The notes: a model not told the origin generated them from the sequence alone. Shown: positions 16,742 to 26,158, counted from the stretch's first letter. The stretch: DNA of 64,000 nt from Terrimesophilobacter sp964651535 (GCA_964651535.1 CAZYYE010000001.1:62001-126000); one strand, 5' to 3'. Program-made: numbers and translations.

Positions 16742-16765
16742 GTGGGAACCGTGAGAACGGGTTAG

Positions 16766-17008
16766 CTATGAACGCCAACGCGTGGTCATGAGGAACCCGA
16801 CGAAGAGGATGCCGAACCCGACGAGGATGTTCCAATCCTTGAGGGATGCCACGGGCAGCGTTCCCTGACTCACGTAGAACACGATGATCCAGGCGAGTCC
16901 CAACAGCATGAGGCCGAACATGATCGGCTTGAACCACACCGCGTTCGGGGCGTCGTCGCCAGTGCGGGACTCCTGCGGATGGTCGGACTGTGAAGTGGAT
17001 CGTGCCAT
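16766..17008 (-). CDS. crgA: Cell division protein CrgA
   Basis: 80-residue septum regulator that in mycobacteria links FtsZ, FtsI/FtsQ and peptidoglycan factors. It has a polar N-terminus, a membrane helix (VWFKPIMFGLMLLGLAWIIVFY), a short conserved loop (SQGTLPVASLKDWNILVG) and a second helix ending FLMTTRWRS. The W...P..M...LGL and W...GF......M...W pattern is the CrgA signature. Transcribed leftward, divergent from the sortase gene across an 81-bp spacer. Confidence 0.95.
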   Translation of the reverse strand: MARSTSQSDHPQESRTGDDAPNAVWFKPIMFGLMLLGLAWIIVFYVSQGTLPVASLKDWNILVGFGILFVGFLMTTRWRS

Positions 17009-17089
17009 GCCGGAATTCTAGCCTGAAACCCTCGAGGGCTGCCGCCGCGGGAAAGGTCGAGTCACGCGGCAGCGCTTAGAATCGAATCC

Positions 17090-17866
17090 ATGACCGTCGG
17101 CGAACCCGTCACCCGAAGCGGCGCTGCGCGCGCGCGGCCGCGGTCCCGGCGCCGCGTGAGCGTCATCGGAGTGATCGGCGAACTACTCATCACCGCAGGC
17201 TTTCTCGTGTTCCTGTTCCTGGGCTGGCAGCTGTGGTTGAACGACATCATCGTCGGCGAGCAGCAGAACGATGTCGCTGCAGGGCTCGCGAGCTCGTGGA
17301 CATCCGGCAACGTATCGCTCAACCAGGAGACGGTGAAGGCCGACTACGGCGAACCTCCTGTCATGACCGCCCCCGCGGAAGCTCAGGCATTCGCGGTCAT
17401 GTACATCCCGAGGTTCGGCGAGGACTACCGCAGGACCGTCTCCGAGGGCATCAGCACGACCCGAGTGCTCAATAAGAACGGAATCGGCCACTACGGGACG
17501 ACCCAGATGCCGGGCGCAATCGGCAACTTTGCCGTCGCGGCGCACCGCACGACGTACGGCGCACCGTTCGGCGGGATCGCCGAGTTGAGGGTCGGAGACA
17601 GGATCTACGTGCAAACCCAGGACGCGTACTACACCTACGTGTTCCGCAACAGGGAAACGGTGAGCCCGAGCGGTGTTGGCGTTTTGGATCCGGTGCCGCA
17701 GTTCCAGAACGTGGAACCGGAAGCGCGACTTTTGACGATGACGAGCTGCAATCCGAAGTTCTCCGCCGCCGAGCGGATCATCGCCTACGCTGTGCTGGAG
17801 TCCTGGCAACCGGCATCCGTTGGACCGCCGTCGGAAATCGCCCCTCTTGTCTCGGCGAAAGGCTGA
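17090..17866 (+). CDS. srtE: Class E sortase
   Basis: Membrane transpeptidase that cleaves LAxTG-type signals and links proteins to peptidoglycan. The 258-residue protein has a basic N-terminus, one membrane helix (GELLITAGFLVFLFLGWQLWL) and an extracellular catalytic domain. The catalytic triad is His152 (VAAHRTTYG), Cys220 (TMTSCNPKF) and Arg229 (AAERIIAYA). The first gene of a rightward trio with a small membrane protein and pabA. Two proteins later in this window end in LAFTG and LAYTG and are its likely substrates. Confidence 0.93.
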   Translation: MTVGEPVTRSGAARARPRSRRRVSVIGVIGELLITAGFLVFLFLGWQLWLNDIIVGEQQNDVAAGLASSWTSGNVSLNQETVKADYGEPPVMTAPAEAQAFAVMYIPRFGEDYRRTVSEGISTTRVLNKNGIGHYGTTQMPGAIGNFAVAAHRTTYGAPFGGIAELRVGDRIYVQTQDAYYTYVFRNRETVSPSGVGVLDPVPQFQNVEPEARLLTMTSCNPKFSAAERIIAYAVLESWQPASVGPPSEIAPLVSAKG

Positions 17867-17869
17867 CCC

Positions 17870-18028
17870 GTGTACGGCGCTTTGTGGCGAATACTCCCCG
17901 GTCCCGCGTGGGTGAGAGTTCTGATTTTGCTCGGTGCGCTCGCTGCCGTGCTCTTCTGCCTCGTGGAGTGGGTGTTTCCGTGGGTGAACTCGATGTTGCC
18001 GACGCTCGATGTGACGGTCGACGGATGA
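17870..18028 (+). CDS. Small single-pass membrane protein between srtE and pabA
   Basis: 52-residue protein from a GTG at 17870, 3 bases after the sortase stop. It reads MYGALWRILPGPAWVRVLILL, then a hydrophobic helix through LGALAAVLFCLVEWVFPWV, ending in a short polar tail TLDVTVDG. Its TGA overlaps the pabA ATG (ATGA), a strong sign of real translation. Small proteins with this WR..PGP...R tryptophan-rich pattern occur at this locus in other actinobacteria; the function is unknown. Possibly a sortase accessory or an uncharacterised envelope peptide. Confidence 0.75.
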   Translation: MYGALWRILPGPAWVRVLILLGALAAVLFCLVEWVFPWVNSMLPTLDVTVDG

Positions 18029-18663
18029 CGCGCGTCCTCGTCATCGACAACTACGACAGTTTCGTCTACACGCTGAATGGGTACTTGCTCCAACTGGGCG
18101 CGGAGACGGTCGTCGCGCGCAACGACGACTTCACCGACGCGCAGGCTGCGGTGGAAGCAGCGGGGTTCGATGCGGTCCTGCTCTCTCCCGGACCGGGGAC
18201 CCCAGCGACCGCCGGCATCTCGATTCCGCTGGTGAGGGTTGCGCTCGACACCGGTATCCCCCTGTTGGGTGTGTGCCTCGGTCATCAGGCGATAGCCGAA
18301 GCGCTCGGAGCGACTGTCACGGTCGCCGAGGAACTCATGCACGGGAAGACCTCCCGCATCACGCACGACGGCAGCGAGCTGTTCCGGGATGTCCCCCAGC
18401 CGTTCACCGCGACCCGCTACCACTCGCTCGCCGTGGTGGATTCGACGGTGCCGCAAGAACTCATCGTGTCGGCGCGAACCCAGGGAGGCGTCATCATGGG
18501 GCTTCAGCACGAGTCGGCCCCCGTGTACGGTGTGCAGTTTCACCCGGAATCCGTGCTCACGGAAGGCGGCTTCGAATTGCTCGCGAACTGGCTCACGATT
18601 GCCGGTTCGAAGAGCGCGAAACTCGCCGCCCGAGGCCTCACGCCTAGGGTGGCGGGGAGCTAG
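18025..18663 (+). CDS. pabA: Aminodeoxychorismate/anthranilate synthase glutaminase subunit
   Basis: Class I glutamine amidotransferase that hydrolyses glutamine and passes ammonia to chorismate-using partners in folate (PabB) or tryptophan (TrpE) synthesis. 212 residues from the ATG at 18025, matching the family start TRVLVIDNYDSFVYTLNGYL. The catalytic cysteine is in GVCLGHQAIAEALG (Cys84), with the His/Glu pair in VQFHPESVLTEGG. No partner subunit is nearby, so the choice between pabA and trpG is open. It overlaps the small membrane protein by 4 bases and the convergent pknB by 20 bases. Confidence 0.93.
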   Translation: MTRVLVIDNYDSFVYTLNGYLLQLGAETVVARNDDFTDAQAAVEAAGFDAVLLSPGPGTPATAGISIPLVRVALDTGIPLLGVCLGHQAIAEALGATVTVAEELMHGKTSRITHDGSELFRDVPQPFTATRYHSLAVVDSTVPQELIVSARTQGGVIMGLQHESAPVYGVQFHPESVLTEGGFELLANWLTIAGSKSAKLAARGLTPRVAGS

Positions 18664-20356
18664 TCGTCGCCCCGCAGTAGGTCAGGGTGATCTCGGATCG
18701 TTGCGGTTGAGGACCAGGAGAAAGAGACTGGCCGACCACGGCACCGCCCGTGCACGAATCGCTCGGCACCGCCTTGATCACGAGACCCAGCGGGGTGAGC
18801 GTGCGGTTGGCGTCGCCGACCGCGAGCCCCACGACATCGGGGACCTCGACGAGGCCGTCCGACACGAGCAGGTTGACGGTGGATCCCGAACGCGATTGCG
18901 TTCCGCCTTCGGGGTCCGTTCCCATGACAACACCGCTCGGCACGGTCGGCGAGTGAGCCTGCGTGGTCGTGCCGAACACGAACCCGGCATCCGTCAGCGC
19001 CTTGATCGCCGCTTCCTCCGTGAGGTTCGCCACTTGGGGGATCGTTTCGATGCTGCGGCCGGTGGATACCCACACTTTGACGGGGAAGTCTTTCGCAACC
19101 CGGGTGCCCGCGACGGGATCGAGTCGCGTGATGGCTCCCTCGGGGATGGTGTCGCTCGGTTCGCCGAGGCGGACGGGCACAAGTCGCATGTCAGTGAGCT
19201 TCTGCGCGCCGCTCTCATAGGACATCCCGACGACGTCGGGAACGTCGACGGACAGATCGACGCCGATCGTGCTCGGTTGAAGGGTGAGAACCCAGTAGGT
19301 CAGCCCGCCGAGGATCACCGCCATGACGACGATGCCGGCCCAGATCCACGCCACGGGCGGGCGGGACTGGGTTCGGACCACGCGGTCGTCAGCTGAATTC
19401 GAGAGTTGGCGCAAGGTGGCTTCCGAGCCGGCGCGCGCGTTGGGATTGACGCCGAACAGCGTCGCGTTGAAGTCGTCTTTCGGAGCCTTCTTGACCGGGA
19501 TCTCGCCGGCGGCGGCCGATTCCAGCGCGCTGCGGAACTCTGCGGCGGATTGAAACCGCGTGAACTTGTCCTTCTCGAGAGAGTGGAGCACCACCGCATC
19601 CATGGCGGGCGACACCTTCGAGTTGAGCGAACTCGGGCGCGTCGGGGTTTCGCTGATGTGCTGGTAGGCGACCGCGACGGCGCGATCTCCGTGGAACGGA
19701 GGCTGGCCGGTAAGAAGCTCGAACAGGACGACTCCGGTCGAGTAGAGGTCGGTGCGCGCATCGACCGTCTCCCCTCTGGCCTGCTCCGGAGAAAAATACT
19801 GGGCCGTTCCGAGCACGGCGCTCGTGTCCGCGACCGTCGCCGAATTGTCGGAGACGGCCCGCGCGATGCCGAAGTCCATCACCTTGACCTGCCCGTTCTG
19901 GGTGATCATGATGTTGCCGGGCTTGATATCCCGGTGGACCAGTAGCGCGCGATGGCTGTACTCGAGTGCCGTGAGGACCTGTTCGACGATGCGGGCGGCC
20001 TCTGCCTGCTCGAGGGGGCCTTCGGCGATGATGTCCTTCAGCAGGCGACCATCGACATACTCCATGACGATGAACGGCAATTGCGTCTCGAAGCCGTTCG
20101 CATCGCGCACGGTTTCCTCGCCGGCGTCGAAGACCCGCACGATCGTGGGGTGCGCCATGCGCGCCGCTTTCTGGGCTTCTTCGCGGAACAACAGACGGAA
20201 CTTCGGGTCGTTCGCGAGAGAGGGCTTCAGCAGCTTGACCGCGACCTTGCGGCCGAGACGCGTGTCGGTGCCGGCATGGACGTCGGCCATGCCTCCGCGG
20301 CCGAGAAGTGCGCCGATCTGGTACCTGCCGGCAAGCAGTCGAGTACCTTCAGTCAC
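18644..20356 (-). CDS. pknB: Serine/threonine kinase PknB with three PASTA domains
   Basis: Receptor-like kinase that senses peptidoglycan or its fragments and controls growth. The 570-residue protein has an N-terminal kinase domain (invariant Lys41 in VAVKLLKP; catalytic HRDIKPGN; DFGIARA; SPEQARGE), one membrane helix at about residues 332-357 (AWIWAGIVVMAVILGGLTYW) and three extracellular PASTA repeats (PDVVGMSY..., PQVANLTE..., PDVVGLAV...). Mycobacterial PknB has four PASTA repeats. The last gene of the leftward operon, 61 bases after pknA; its end overlaps convergent pabA by 20 bases. Confidence 0.95.
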   Translation of the reverse strand: MTEGTRLLAGRYQIGALLGRGGMADVHAGTDTRLGRKVAVKLLKPSLANDPKFRLLFREEAQKAARMAHPTIVRVFDAGEETVRDANGFETQLPFIVMEYVDGRLLKDIIAEGPLEQAEAARIVEQVLTALEYSHRALLVHRDIKPGNIMITQNGQVKVMDFGIARAVSDNSATVADTSAVLGTAQYFSPEQARGETVDARTDLYSTGVVLFELLTGQPPFHGDRAVAVAYQHISETPTRPSSLNSKVSPAMDAVVLHSLEKDKFTRFQSAAEFRSALESAAAGEIPVKKAPKDDFNATLFGVNPNARAGSEATLRQLSNSADDRVVRTQSRPPVAWIWAGIVVMAVILGGLTYWVLTLQPSTIGVDLSVDVPDVVGMSYESGAQKLTDMRLVPVRLGEPSDTIPEGAITRLDPVAGTRVAKDFPVKVWVSTGRSIETIPQVANLTEEAAIKALTDAGFVFGTTTQAHSPTVPSGVVMGTDPEGGTQSRSGSTVNLLVSDGLVEVPDVVGLAVGDANRTLTPLGLVIKAVPSDSCTGGAVVGQSLSPGPQPQRSEITLTYCGATTSSPPP

Positions 20357-20417
20357 GTGTGTGTCTCCGGGGGTGCAGGGGCAAGTGGTTGCCAGTGTAC
20401 CCGCTTGAGCGCGATGC

Positions 20418-22064
20418 TCACGGGACGGTGAGGGTCAGGACATCCGACACGGGAGAAGGGCTGCCGGAGCAGGAGGCCGTGTAGGAAACTTTTGTGTTTC
20501 CGGAATCGGCGCGCAGAGTGATCGTCGCGCTCGTCGTGCCGGCCGGGACGGGGTTCGGCGAGGTGATGGTGCCGTTCTCGATCGCGATGTTGTAACTTTC
20601 GAGGGTCTTGCCCGTCTGGCATCCGGTGTAGGTCGGCCAGCTCAGCGTGACGTTTTGCGATGCCGTGTAAGGGCCGGCGGGGGACGCGCTCAACGGACCC
20701 GGTTTGCTCGACGGGATGAGCGAGTAGATCTTCACATTGATCGTGGTTCCCTTGGCGACATTGCCCGCTGGGCTGATCTGATACACCCTCAGCTCGTCTG
20801 CCTTCGACGGTGCCGTAACACCCTGGGTGACCGAGTAGGACAATTCAAGGTCTTCGAGCGCTTGCTCCACCTCGTCCTGAGTCATTCCCTCGAACTGGGA
20901 GAGGCTGATCTTCACGAGATCCGCGGTCGGTGAGGGCGACGGGGACTCCGAAGTCGGAGTTGTCACCGGCCCCGTGTCCGATGGCGATGTCGAAGGGCCG
21001 CCGTTCGAACTGGGTTGGCCCAGAAGAGCGATGACGGCACCCACGAGCACCACGAGCAGGATGGCGATGAGCGCAACGAGCGGCCACGTCCACGGATTGC
21101 GCCGCTTGGACTCGACGGGAGCGCCCGTCGCACCGAAGCCGTCCATCGTCGGAAGAACGCGCGTCGTTGCGGAGGTTTGTCCGAACGCGGTGCCCAGCGA
21201 GGATTCGCCGAGGACGCCAGGAACGGCGGTGGCCGCCGCCGCGACGTCGCCACGGCGCAGCGCCTGGGCCGCTCGGGCAAGGTGCGCCGCGGAGGCCGGG
21301 CGGTCTTCCGGGTTCTTCGCGATCGAAGAGTACACGAGGTTGCGTACCGGTTCCGCGACTGTCACGGGAAGGTCCGGCGGGGTTTCGTTGATCTGCGCCA
21401 TCGCGATGGCAACCTGGGACTCGCCGGTGAACGGGCGACGGCCGGCGAGAGCTTCGTACGCGACGATCCCGAGCGAGTAGATGTCGGTGGTTGGCGACGC
21501 CGGGTGGCCGCTGGCCTGCTCCGGCGAAAGATACTGCACGGTGCCCATAACCTGTCCGGTCGCGGTCAGCGGGACCTGGTCCGCGATGCGCGCGATCCCG
21601 AAGTCCGTGATCTTGACGCGGCCATCCGGCGTGATGAGCAGATTGCCGGGTTTGATGTCCCGGTGCACGAGCCCCGCAGCATGGGCGGCGTGCAGGGCGG
21701 ATGCGGTCTGGGCGACGATGTCCAGCACCCGGTCGGTGGCGAGCACCCGTTCGCGTTCGAGGATCGTGGACAGTGCTTCCCCCGGAACGAGTTCCATGAC
21801 GAGGTAGGCGCTACCTTCTTCCTCGCCGTAATCGAAGACGTTCGCGATTCCTTCGTGGTTGACGAGGGCGGCGTGCCGTGCTTCGGCACGGAATCGTTCG
21901 AGGAACCCGGGGTCCCCCATGAACTCGTCCTTCAAAATCTTGATGGCGACTGTGCGCCCGATGACGAGGTCGGTTGCCTGCCAGACCTCTCCCATGCCGC
22001 CGATGGCGATGCGATTGGAAAGTTGGTACCGTCCCCCGAACGTGAGGCCGCTTGTGGGTCTCAT
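20418..22064 (-). CDS. pknA: Serine/threonine kinase PknA-like, with one PASTA and an extra beta-rich domain
   Basis: 548-residue kinase. The kinase domain has GGMGEVW, invariant Lys42 (VAIKILKD), HRDIKPGN (from residue 134), DFGIAR and SPEQASG. A membrane helix (TWPLVALIAILLVVLVGAVIALL) lies at about 325-350. Outside are a Ser/Thr/Pro-rich linker, one PASTA-like repeat (SLSQFEGMTQDEVEQALEDLEL) and a further C-terminal region of about 100 residues with an LSWPTYTGCQTGKT...SASC pattern that looks like a beta-sandwich. Mycobacterial PknA lacks PASTA domains. The start overlaps the pbpA stop by 4 bases. Confidence 0.93.
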   Translation of the reverse strand: MRPTSGLTFGGRYQLSNRIAIGGMGEVWQATDLVIGRTVAIKILKDEFMGDPGFLERFRAEARHAALVNHEGIANVFDYGEEEGSAYLVMELVPGEALSTILERERVLATDRVLDIVAQTASALHAAHAAGLVHRDIKPGNLLITPDGRVKITDFGIARIADQVPLTATGQVMGTVQYLSPEQASGHPASPTTDIYSLGIVAYEALAGRRPFTGESQVAIAMAQINETPPDLPVTVAEPVRNLVYSSIAKNPEDRPASAAHLARAAQALRRGDVAAAATAVPGVLGESSLGTAFGQTSATTRVLPTMDGFGATGAPVESKRRNPWTWPLVALIAILLVVLVGAVIALLGQPSSNGGPSTSPSDTGPVTTPTSESPSPSPTADLVKISLSQFEGMTQDEVEQALEDLELSYSVTQGVTAPSKADELRVYQISPAGNVAKGTTINVKIYSLIPSSKPGPLSASPAGPYTASQNVTLSWPTYTGCQTGKTLESYNIAIENGTITSPNPVPAGTTSATITLRADSGNTKVSYTASCSGSPSPVSDVLTLTVP

Positions 22065-23500
22065 TTATTCAGCACCGCCTCTATGACCTTCCTTGCGATT
22101 GGTGCTGCAACGACGTTGCCGAAGCTGGTTCCGTTCTCGACAACGACTGCAACGGCAATCCTGGGGTCGTTTGCTGGCGCGAATCCGGTAAACCAGAGGG
22201 TCAAAGGCTCACCCTCGCCATTTTGCGCCGTACCGGTCTTGCCAGCCACATCGACTCCACTTATTCTGCCATTGCTTGCCGCCCCATTGTTGACGTTGTT
22301 GACCATGAGCGCGGTGAGTGTCGCACTGGACTCACGGGTGATGGGTGCGCTGAAAACGGTGGGCAGGAACGGGCGGAGCACAGTGAAGTCCGGCGCGGTG
22401 ATCGCCCGAATCAGCGTGGGCTTCATGACGACCCCGCCGTTCGCGATTCCCGCTGACACCATGGCGATCTGGAGTGGCGTGACGCGTACGTTCGCCTGGC
22501 CGAAGGACGAGAGCATGAGCTGGGGGGCGTCGAGGGAATCGGGGATCGTGCTGGGGGTGACGGGCATGGGGATCCCGAACTCCGTGCCAAAGCCGTACGC
22601 TTTCGCGTAATCGCGGATTTCGTCCTCGCCGAGGGCGCTTCCCAGTTCGGCGAACGGAATGTTGCAGCTGAGCCGCAGCGCGTCCGCGAGCGTGACGGTT
22701 TCCCCCGGGCCGCACGTCCCGCCGCCGGAGTTGGTGATGACGGACGAGCTGAGGGGGAGTTGAAGCGATGCGGGGTTGGGGAACGTGCTTTCCGGGGTGT
22801 ACCGCCCGCTGTCGAGCGCCGCGGCGGCCACGATGAGCTTGAACACGCTGCCCGGGTGATACAGGTCCCCGCTGATCGCGCGGTTGATGAGGGGGTTGCC
22901 CGGATCGTCGAGTAGCGCCTCGTAGGCGGCGATCACATCGGTTGACGAGTGCGATGCGAGCAGATTCGGATCGTAGGACGGCTTGGAGACCATGGCCAGA
23001 ATCGCGCCGGTCTTCGGGTCGATCGCGACGACGGCCCCCGTGTGATTGCCGAGGGCATCCCATGCCGCTCGTTGAACCACGGGGTCGATCGTCAACTCCA
23101 CGGCAGCGCCCTTGGGCGTCTGCCCGGTGAGGATCGCGTTGACTTGCGCGAGGAACTGATCGTTCGCTGTCCCGCTCAGGAAGTCGTTGAGTGCGCCCTC
23201 GATCCCGATGGTTCCTTGATTCAGCGTGAAGTACCCCGTGATGGGCGCATAAAGCTCCGGCTCCGTGTACACGCGCTGGAACTTGTACTGGTCGTCGACG
23301 GGCGTCGACTCCGCGATCGGATTGCCTGCGACGAGGATGGGGCCGCGTTCGGCGGAGTAGCTGTCGTAGAGCGTGCGAACGTTGCGGCCGTCCGCCCGCA
23401 GGTTGTCGACCTGAAACACCGTGATCGTCGTCGACGACACCATCAGCGCGACGAACATGATGAGGATCGCGGCGCTCACGCGTTTGAGTTCCCGATTCAT
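22061..23500 (-). CDS. pbpA: Peptidoglycan transpeptidase PbpA (class B penicillin-binding protein)
   Basis: 479-residue class B penicillin-binding protein that cross-links peptidoglycan. It has an uncleaved N-terminal membrane anchor (SAAILIMFVALMVSSTTITVF), a dimerisation domain, then the transpeptidase domain with SVFK (nucleophile Ser218), SCN, and KTGTA. In Mycobacterium PbpA is regulated by PknB phosphorylation and works with RodA. It overlaps rodA and pknA by 4 bases each, so the three are translationally coupled. Confidence 0.95.
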   Translation of the reverse strand: MNRELKRVSAAILIMFVALMVSSTTITVFQVDNLRADGRNVRTLYDSYSAERGPILVAGNPIAESTPVDDQYKFQRVYTEPELYAPITGYFTLNQGTIGIEGALNDFLSGTANDQFLAQVNAILTGQTPKGAAVELTIDPVVQRAAWDALGNHTGAVVAIDPKTGAILAMVSKPSYDPNLLASHSSTDVIAAYEALLDDPGNPLINRAISGDLYHPGSVFKLIVAAAALDSGRYTPESTFPNPASLQLPLSSSVITNSGGGTCGPGETVTLADALRLSCNIPFAELGSALGEDEIRDYAKAYGFGTEFGIPMPVTPSTIPDSLDAPQLMLSSFGQANVRVTPLQIAMVSAGIANGGVVMKPTLIRAITAPDFTVLRPFLPTVFSAPITRESSATLTALMVNNVNNGAASNGRISGVDVAGKTGTAQNGEGEPLTLWFTGFAPANDPRIAVAVVVENGTSFGNVVAAPIARKVIEAVLNK

Positions 23501-24918
23501 GGTCCGATCACCAGCCTCGGCTGATTGCGCACGGAATCCGACAACCGCAACAGGAGGGCGACGATGATCCAGTTCGCCACGAGTGACGATCCGCCGGCCG
23601 CGAGGAACGGGGTCGTGAGCCCGGTCAGGGGGATCACGCGCGTCACCCCGCCGACGACGATGAAGACCTGGAGTGCGATGACGAACGAAAGGCCCACGCC
23701 CAGGAGCCGACCGAAGTCATCCTGGCCGGCGAATCCGATGCGCATGCCGCGGGAGACCAGAATCAGATACAGCGCGAAAATGGCGAACAGTCCGACGAGC
23801 CCGAGTTCTTCTCCGAGGCTTGCCATGATGTAGTCGCTTTGCGCGAGCGGCACGATGTTGGGGCGGCCCTTGCCGAATCCCGTGCCGACGAGTCCACCGT
23901 GTGCGAGTCCGAAAAGACCCTGGACGAGCTGATAGCTTCCGCCGAACGAGTCATACACTTTCGGATCGAAGGCATCCAGCCAGCCGTGGAAGCGGGAGGC
24001 GACGTAACTGAAAATCTGGCTCGCGAGGATCGCGCCACCGATGAAGAGCAGCAACCCGAGGGCGACCCAGCTCAACCGCCCGGTGGCAACGTAGATCATG
24101 ACGAGGAAAAGTCCGAAGTACAAAAGCGAGGTCCCGAGGTCCCTCTGGATGATGAGGACGGCCATGGCGGCGGCCCAAATGACGAGGATCGGACCGAGAT
24201 CGCGGGCGCGCGGGAAGCGCATCCCCAGAAATTTCGTCCCCACCATCGACAGGCTCTCTCTGGCCTGAACGAGGTATCCCGCGAAGAAGATTGCGAGTGC
24301 GATCTTCGCGAGTTCGCCGGGCTGGAAGGAGAAGAATCCGAGCCGCACCCACAGCCGGGCGCCGAACTGCTCGTAGCCGATCACGGGGAGCATCGGAAGC
24401 AGCAGGAGCACGATGCCGGTGAACATGGCGATGTAGCGGTACCGCTGTAGCACGCGGTGATTTCTGATGACGAGGATGACGGCGAAGGCGATGGACATCG
24501 CGATGGCGGTCCACACGATTTGCCGGACGCCGTCCGCTTCCCACCCGCTGTTTTTCGCGGCGATGTCGAGCCGGTAGATCTCAGCTATTCCGAGCCCGTT
24601 GAGGAGCGTCGCAATCGGGAGAACGAACGGGTCGGCATCCGGTGCGACGAACCGGAGCGCCACGTGCATGCCGATTGCCAGGAGCGCCAGTCCGCCTCCC
24701 ATCCAGATGATCTCCGTCTGGATCTCTCCGAGCGCACCGAGTTGCACGAGCACGACCGCGGCGCCGTTGAGCAGGCACGCGAATACCAGGAGAACCAGTT
24801 CGAGGTTGCGCAGCTTCGCGGGGAGGTGGATGCGAAGCCGGAGGATTCCGCCGTGATCGGCCGCGGGCTCGGCTGCCGCCGGTTCTGCCGCGGCCACTTC
24901 CTTCGTCGCGTCAGCCAT
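23497..24918 (-). CDS. rodA: Peptidoglycan glycosyltransferase RodA/FtsW/SpoVE family
   Basis: SEDS polymerase that builds glycan strands from lipid II and pairs with PbpA. From the ATG at 24916-24918 it has 473 residues; an upstream ATG at 24957 would add 13. The later start is preferred because it overlaps the pstP stop by only 8 bases. About ten to twelve membrane helices are visible. Typical SEDS motifs include QFGARLWVRLG...FQPGELAKIALAIF and the C-terminal GLVGTGFGKG and GEELGLVGLF blocks. An Ala/Glu-rich N-terminal tail of about 30 residues precedes the first helix and may be a kinase target (inference). Confidence 0.94.
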   Translation of the reverse strand: MADATKEVAAAEPAAAEPAADHGGILRLRIHLPAKLRNLELVLLVFACLLNGAAVVLVQLGALGEIQTEIIWMGGGLALLAIGMHVALRFVAPDADPFVLPIATLLNGLGIAEIYRLDIAAKNSGWEADGVRQIVWTAIAMSIAFAVILVIRNHRVLQRYRYIAMFTGIVLLLLPMLPVIGYEQFGARLWVRLGFFSFQPGELAKIALAIFFAGYLVQARESLSMVGTKFLGMRFPRARDLGPILVIWAAAMAVLIIQRDLGTSLLYFGLFLVMIYVATGRLSWVALGLLLFIGGAILASQIFSYVASRFHGWLDAFDPKVYDSFGGSYQLVQGLFGLAHGGLVGTGFGKGRPNIVPLAQSDYIMASLGEELGLVGLFAIFALYLILVSRGMRIGFAGQDDFGRLLGVGLSFVIALQVFIVVGGVTRVIPLTGLTTPFLAAGGSSLVANWIIVALLLRLSDSVRNQPRLVIGP

Positions 24919-26155
24919 TGCTGGCTTGCGCCAATCGCTCAATGATGGCGCGGGCATCTTCCAGGTTCTTCGCGCTGATGGTGTCGATGACGGTCGATCG
25001 GGTGTACGGGTTCAGATCCTCCATTTTGATGCTCGTCTGCTGGTAGACGCTGTGCAGCGAGATGGGGCCGAGGTCCTGTTGGACGCCCTGGAAGATCGCA
25101 ACCGTTTCGCCGTTCGCGCCCACGTAGTAGTGCATTTGGGTCCATCGGTAGGCGAATAAAAGCGCAACGACGATCGCCGCGATGATGAGCGCGATGCCGA
25201 CAAGCCACGTGATTCTGCGCCGGATTGCCCGGCGTTTGTCCTCGAGGATGAGTTCGTCGAGATACTCTTCGGATTCCGGTTCGAAGTGGCTGTCCGCGCG
25301 TTGCGCGGATTTCAGGGGGTGCAGGAGCAGGGTGGGCAGGCGCAGGGCGCGTCGCGCGCTGTCCGCTTCATACGTGAGCGGGAGCGCAGCAGAACCGACG
25401 GTGAGGGATGGGTTGGAGGAGGAGTCGGCATTGTCGCCGACGTCCATGAGCACGACGGTGACGTTGTCGGGGGCGCCCTGGTCGAGGCTTTCCCGCACGA
25501 GGCGGTTGCAGGCATCTTTCGCGCCCGTGAATGTCGTGAGCACGGAGGCGATCTTGTCGTCCGAAACATAGCTGCTGAGGCCGTCGGAGCACAGGAGCCA
25601 GCGGTCGCCTGGCTGGATGTCGAGGATTGCGGTGTCGATTTCGGGCGACGAGTCGACGTCGCCGAGCACGCGCATGAGCACGGAGCGTCGGGGGTGCACC
25701 GCCGCTTCTTCCTGGGTGATGCGCCCGCTGTCCACGAGTCGCTGCACGAACGTGTGGTCGGCGCTGATCTGGTCCAGTTTCCCGTCGCGAAACACGTAGA
25801 TCCGCGAGTCGCCGATGTGAGCGAGCGCGATCTGGTTGCCCACCCTGATGATCGCGCTCGCTGTGGTCCCCATACCGGTGAGTTCCGGGTGGTCGAACAC
25901 CGTCTCGGCGAGCAGGGTGTTGGCGGCGAGAAGCGCTGTCTGGAGTGCGAATTCCGCGTCGGCAGCGGAGGCGTACGGTTTGTCGGCCTCGACGATGCGT
26001 TTGAGGGCGATGGCGGAGGCCACGTCCCCGCCGGCATGGCCGCCCATCCCATCCGCGACGAGGAAGAGGTGCCGTCCCGCGTACCCGGAGTCCTGGTTGT
26101 TGGCGCGAATCTTGCCGACGTGGGAGACAGCGGCGCTCTTGCCCGTGGTGGCCAT
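24911..26155 (-). CDS. pstP: PP2C-family serine/threonine phosphatase PstP
   Basis: Phosphatase that reverses PknA/PknB phosphorylation. The 414-residue protein has the PP2C metal-binding motifs: RANNQDSGYAG, LFLVADGMGGHAGGDVAS, GMGTTA, ALAHIGDSRIYVFRDGKLDQIS, LLCSDGLSSYVSD and DNVTVVLMDV. After the catalytic domain there is a basic juxtamembrane stretch (KRRAIRRR), one membrane helix (ITWLVGIALIIAAIVVALLFAYRW) and an extracellular tail of about 80 residues. It starts 3 bases after fhaB. Domain layout matches mycobacterial PstP. Confidence 0.95.
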   Translation of the reverse strand: MATTGKSAAVSHVGKIRANNQDSGYAGRHLFLVADGMGGHAGGDVASAIALKRIVEADKPYASAADAEFALQTALLAANTLLAETVFDHPELTGMGTTASAIIRVGNQIALAHIGDSRIYVFRDGKLDQISADHTFVQRLVDSGRITQEEAAVHPRRSVLMRVLGDVDSSPEIDTAILDIQPGDRWLLCSDGLSSYVSDDKIASVLTTFTGAKDACNRLVRESLDQGAPDNVTVVLMDVGDNADSSSNPSLTVGSAALPLTYEADSARRALRLPTLLLHPLKSAQRADSHFEPESEEYLDELILEDKRRAIRRRITWLVGIALIIAAIVVALLFAYRWTQMHYYVGANGETVAIFQGVQQDLGPISLHSVYQQTSIKMEDLNPYTRSTVIDTISAKNLEDARAIIERLAQASNG

Positions 26156-26158
26156 GGG

